Assembly: GCA_945863825.1 (NCBI GenBank) | Contig: CAMBBY010000090.1 | Location: 1 to 6,061 of the forward strand | From: an uncultured Prevotella sp. | Lineage (GTDB): Bacteria; Bacteroidota; Bacteroidia; Bacteroidales; Bacteroidaceae | DNA length: 6,061 nt | Direction of reading: 5' to 3' | In this document: positions 6,016 to 6,061 of the stretch, one piece after another | Layout of the letters: each line of letters opens with the position of its first letter | Position numbering within the stretch: position 1 is the stretch's first letter | Notes under the pieces: generated by a model | Database searches by the model: none | The model's input: the letters and a program-made list of their open reading frames with translations, nothing else | Told to the model about the DNA's origin: nothing | Translations under genes and position numbers: made by a program

Positions 6016-6061
6016 CTGTCTCTTATACACATCTGACGCTGCCGACGATACTCCTTGTGTA
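6016..6061. other. Illumina Nextera adapter at contig end (artefact)
   Basis: CTGTCTCTTATACACATCT (6016-6034) is the Tn5 mosaic end used in Nextera libraries. GACGCTGCCGACGA (6035-6048) is the complement of the read-1 tag. TACTCCTT (6049-6056) is the complement of i5 index AAGGAGTA, which I recall as N507/S507. GTGTA (6057-6061) begins the complement of the P5 primer. The order and spacing match a read-through into the adapter exactly. None of it is genomic. Confidence 0.98.

Noticed and set aside
6016..6034. Tn5 mosaic end read as a natural transposon end
   Set aside because: It is followed at once by the Nextera read-1 tag, an index and P5 bases, so it comes from library preparation and not from a transposon in the genome.

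Overview
The window reads as chromosomal DNA of a gut Bacteroidota, most like Prevotella/Segatella (copri-like). The reasons are Prevotella-type NadC and secreted C69 dipeptidase proteins, AT-rich spacers with little Shine-Dalgarno use, and a TAnnTTTG-type promoter. The assignment comes from recognition and was not tested by a search. The right end is not genomic: from 6016 on it is Illumina Nextera adapter (Tn5 mosaic end, read-1 tag, an i5 index and the start of P5). The contig therefore really ends at 6015.

Layout. 1-178: AT-rich spacer with three degenerate ~33-41 bp tandem units and a hairpin. 185-403: a small unrecognised protein with an unusually good Shine-Dalgarno. 404-525: spacer with a 27-bp direct repeat pair. 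526-1377: nadC (NAD biosynthesis). 1378-1513: spacer with an 11-bp-stem hairpin. 1514-3169: secreted peptidase family C69 dipeptidase. An in-frame, coding-like stretch of 45 codons follows its TAG stop and runs to a TAA at 3305-3307, just before a strong intrinsic terminator (3331-3383). 3404-3454: a short stretch resembling the C-terminal end of a GH16 glucanase. 3458-3518: a 23-bp tandem repeat, followed by a clear Bacteroidota promoter (3553-3586). 3612-4901: an AAA_14/DUF4143 ATPase. 4978-5041: a hairpin terminator shared with the convergent gene. 5050-6015 (minus): DUF262 (GmrSD N-terminal-like) plus HNH nuclease protein, N-terminus lost at the contig end.

The left half is housekeeping (NAD synthesis, periplasmic peptide turnover). 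The right half looks accessory: a solitary DUF4143 ATPase and a putative DUF262-HNH nuclease, facing each other across one terminator and so not an operon. No new multi-gene system can be demonstrated. The points most worth a second look are the adapter tail with its false MYKRQ N-terminus, the in-frame extension past the C69 stop, and the 23-bp repeat array next to the ATPase promoter.
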